Made by a program: the position numbers and the translations under genes. Of a DNA stretch of 64,000 nt, positions 62,717 to 64,000 are shown piece by piece. Within the stretch, counting starts at the first letter, position 1; the number at the start of each line of letters is the position of its first letter. The DNA is from Chloroflexaceae bacterium (lineage in GTDB: Bacteria; Chloroflexota; Chloroflexia; Chloroflexales; Chloroflexaceae): NCBI GenBank assembly GCA_025057155.1, contig JANWYD010000008.1, forward strand, positions 208,813-272,812. Direction: 5' to 3'. The notes under the pieces were generated by a model that had not been told where the DNA came from, did not search any database, and was given only the letters and a program-made list of their open reading frames with translations.

Positions 62717-62751
62717 AGGGGTGTGGGGAAACCAGGTTTCCCCGCACCCCT
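62717..62751. repeat. GGGGAAACC/GGTTTCCCC dispersed palindrome
   Basis: 17-nt arms around one A with one mismatch, between the SH3 gene and the convergent PPOX gene. Confidence 0.8.
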
Positions 62752-62775
62752 TATTGTTATCGTGCGCGGCAAATC

Positions 62776-63165
62776 TCAGGCCGGTTCGATCTCGATCCAG
62801 GCGCGCTTGACGTCGGCCACGGTCGCGAAGAAGTCGAAGACCGCCTTCAGCAGCCCGTACTTCTCGTCGAGGGCGTCTTTGGCCACGGCGATCTCTTCGG
62901 GCGCGAGCAGGCGGGCGCGGGCCTCCACCGTCGGGCCGAGGGGCCGCCCTACCCGATCCGACGGGCCGATCAACACCCGACTGTTGTTGCGGATGCGCTT
63001 GACCTTGCCCGAGTCCATCGTCGTCATCACATAGGCCTTGCCATCGCGCAGGGCGAACCAGACAGGCGTCTTGACGGCCTCGCCGCTCTTGCGAAAGGTA
63101 AACAGATTGGCGTACTGGTGCCGATGCAGTACGGAGAAAGCCGTCTTCTGTTCGGTCTGTGTCAT
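62776..63165 (-). CDS. PPOX class F420-dependent / pyridoxamine-phosphate-oxidase-fold protein
   Basis: 129 residues of the split-barrel flavin-binding fold. KTPVWFALRDGKAYVMTTMDSGKVKRIRNNSRVLIGPSDRVGRP (seen in adjacent segments) matches the PPOX/F420 subfamily; this fits with the LLM-type gene in the window. The cofactor (FMN or F420) and substrate are unknown. A TACAAT -10-like box lies about 50 nt upstream on the minus strand. Confidence 0.88.
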   Translation of the reverse strand: MTQTEQKTAFSVLHRHQYANLFTFRKSGEAVKTPVWFALRDGKAYVMTTMDSGKVKRIRNNSRVLIGPSDRVGRPLGPTVEARARLLAPEEIAVAKDALDEKYGLLKAVFDFFATVADVKRAWIEIEPA

Positions 63166-63461
63166 GGGTTGTAACTCTCCCTGGTTATTGCACTTTCATA
63201 ATTACATTCTATTGTAACATGACTACGATTTGACCTTCCGCGCTTCTCCAGCATTTCTCGCCTGCCTTGAACCCTCGCTTCCCGATTACCCGTGACCGGC
63301 GTGACGCAATGGCGCCCAGGCCTGGCATCACTACCACAAACAGGCTGTGCCTTCGCGTCTTTGCGACAACTATTCTCAGAAATTCTCTAGAAGGGACAAA
63401 TCAAGGATCCGGGAGCAAGCAATGTCCCCGGATCCGTCAGAATCGCAATCCCGGCAGGCGC
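63166..63461. other. Intergenic stretch
   Basis: No gene is supported between the PPOX gene and the partial secreted protein. The AT-rich 63195-63230 segment likely holds the PPOX promoter. A GGATCC...GGATCC inverted motif spans 63404-63437. Confidence 0.45.
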
Positions 63462-64000
63462 TTAGCGCTGCGCCAGCGGCAGGTAGACCCTGACCGACGT
63501 GCTGCCGCCTGGAGGCGTCGGGGTCGGGGTGACGCCTGGGGGCGTCGGGGTCGGGGTGACGCCCGGGGGCGTCGGGGTCGGGGTCGCGCCTGAAGGCGTG
63601 GGGGTCGGGGTCGCTATCGGGCCGCCCCCGCCGCTATTCACGGTGTACGCCTCCCCGCTGGTGAAGGGCAGGTTGCTCACGTTGAGCCCCACCTGGTCGG
63701 CAATGGTCGCCCCGGCGGGCACATCGAGGCGCAGCGCGCCGTCGCCGGTTCCCGTGGCGACGGTGACCGTGTACGTCGCGCCGTTGCCGCTAACGCCGGA
63801 GATGCTCGCCCCGCTAAGATTGCCGGTGGTCGCCAGGGCGAAGTCGTTCGCAGCCACGCCGGTGACCGGCTCGGAGAAGGTCACCCGGAACTGCACGCTG
63901 GCGGCGGAGGTGGGGTTGGGATCGAGGCGCGTGATAGCCGTCACCGCGGGCGCGGTCTTGTCCACGGTGTAGCTCTCGCCGGTGACGAAAGGCGCGTTGT
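63462..64000 (-). CDS. C-terminal part of a secreted Ig-like repeat protein with YLPL C-terminus
   Basis: The frame is open to the right edge; the start lies outside. The visible residues comprise an Ig-like domain of about 100 residues (AVTAITRLDPNPTSAASVQF, SEPVTGV, TGTGDGALRLDVPAG) and the end of a preceding one, a TPTPTPPGV linker, and a C-terminal VRVYLPLAQR. The linker is encoded by four 27-bp tandem units. The linker plus YLPL ending suggests cell-surface attachment, like the TIG protein at 44903. Its binding target is unknown. Confidence 0.8.
   Translation of the reverse strand, partial: NAPFVTGESYTVDKTAPAVTAITRLDPNPTSAASVQFRVTFSEPVTGVAANDFALATTGNLSGASISGVSGNGATYTVTVATGTGDGALRLDVPAGATIADQVGLNVSNLPFTSGEAYTVNSGGGGPIATPTPTPSGATPTPTPPGVTPTPTPPGVTPTPTPPGGSTSVRVYLPLAQR
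63507..63614. repeat. 27-bp minisatellite, four copies
   Basis: Four consecutive units starting GCCTGGGGGCGTCGGGGTCG encode the TPTPTPPGV linker of the secreted protein. Unit 3 and unit 4 differ from units 1-2 at a few bases. Confidence 0.85.

Noticed and set aside
63507..63614. A separate small gene on the plus strand opposite the Pro-Thr linker
   Set aside because: The plus-strand frame is a Gly/Val repeat produced by the 27-bp minisatellite that encodes the linker on the minus strand.

Overview
This is a GC-rich stretch (about 60-65% by eye) of a bacterial chromosome. The best fit is a member of the Chloroflexota, class Chloroflexia (Roseiflexus/Chloroflexus-like filamentous bacteria). 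The evidence is an alternative complex III module (ActB/ActE/ActA) fused to an A2-type cytochrome c oxidase operon, a membrane-bound group 1 [NiFe] hydrogenase, an F420-type LLM oxidoreductase, a PPOX-class flavin/F420 protein, and secreted proteins ending in a YLPL-type C-terminus. This assignment is inference from gene content; no rRNA is present. Both window edges cut genes: an AI-2E transporter on the left and a secreted Ig-like/Pro-Thr protein on the right. No phage, insertion sequence or CRISPR array was seen.

Layout. 1-6.8 kb: housekeeping and hydrolytic genes (pth, C45-type acyltransferase, double GNAT, LolA-like lipoprotein with an ABC ATPase, HAD phosphatase). 6.8-17.2 kb: one minus-strand respiratory operon, actB-actE-actA-small membrane protein-SCO1-cox2-cox1-cox3-cox4, with an extended -10 promoter at 17313. 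17.2-35.9 kb: rsgA, a pair of MBL-fold proteins, LLM oxidoreductase, DUF429, a 2-oxoacid dehydrogenase E2, an LCP protein, a GH63-like glucosidase, two esterases, an HtrA-like lipoprotein, uxaC and a polytopic membrane protein. 36-44.8 kb: hydrogenase locus with small and large subunits and cytochrome b, then two cobalamin-type radical SAM genes under their own near-consensus promoter, then the maturation endopeptidase. 44.9-64 kb: TIG-repeat surface protein, tRNA-Lys(CTT), VanW protein, WD40 Ser/Thr kinase, accDA, dcd, Nudix, ccdA, Hpt, rnj, UDG, cystathionine beta-synthase, SH3 protein, PPOX protein.

How the genes work together. The act-cox operon would move electrons from quinol through cytochromes to a haem-copper oxidase. 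SCO1 (copper insertion) is in the operon, and CcdA (thiol supply for cytochrome c or copper-site assembly) lies elsewhere in the window. The hydrogenase would feed H2 electrons into the quinone pool through its cytochrome b. It could therefore supply the same chain, although the quinol-oxidising ActC subunit is not in this operon. The intergenic DNA is unusually structured: several dispersed palindrome families, an approximately 90-bp repeated element, and ATTTTGG-type tails sit repeatedly at gene ends.

Most notable observations: a Cys-to-Asn change at a proximal iron-sulfur ligand position of the hydrogenase small subunit; the two unassigned B12-type radical SAM proteins in the hydrogenase locus; overlapping divergent promoters sharing one -35 box between tRNA-Lys and vanW; and a tandem MBL pair in which one copy has lost metal ligands.
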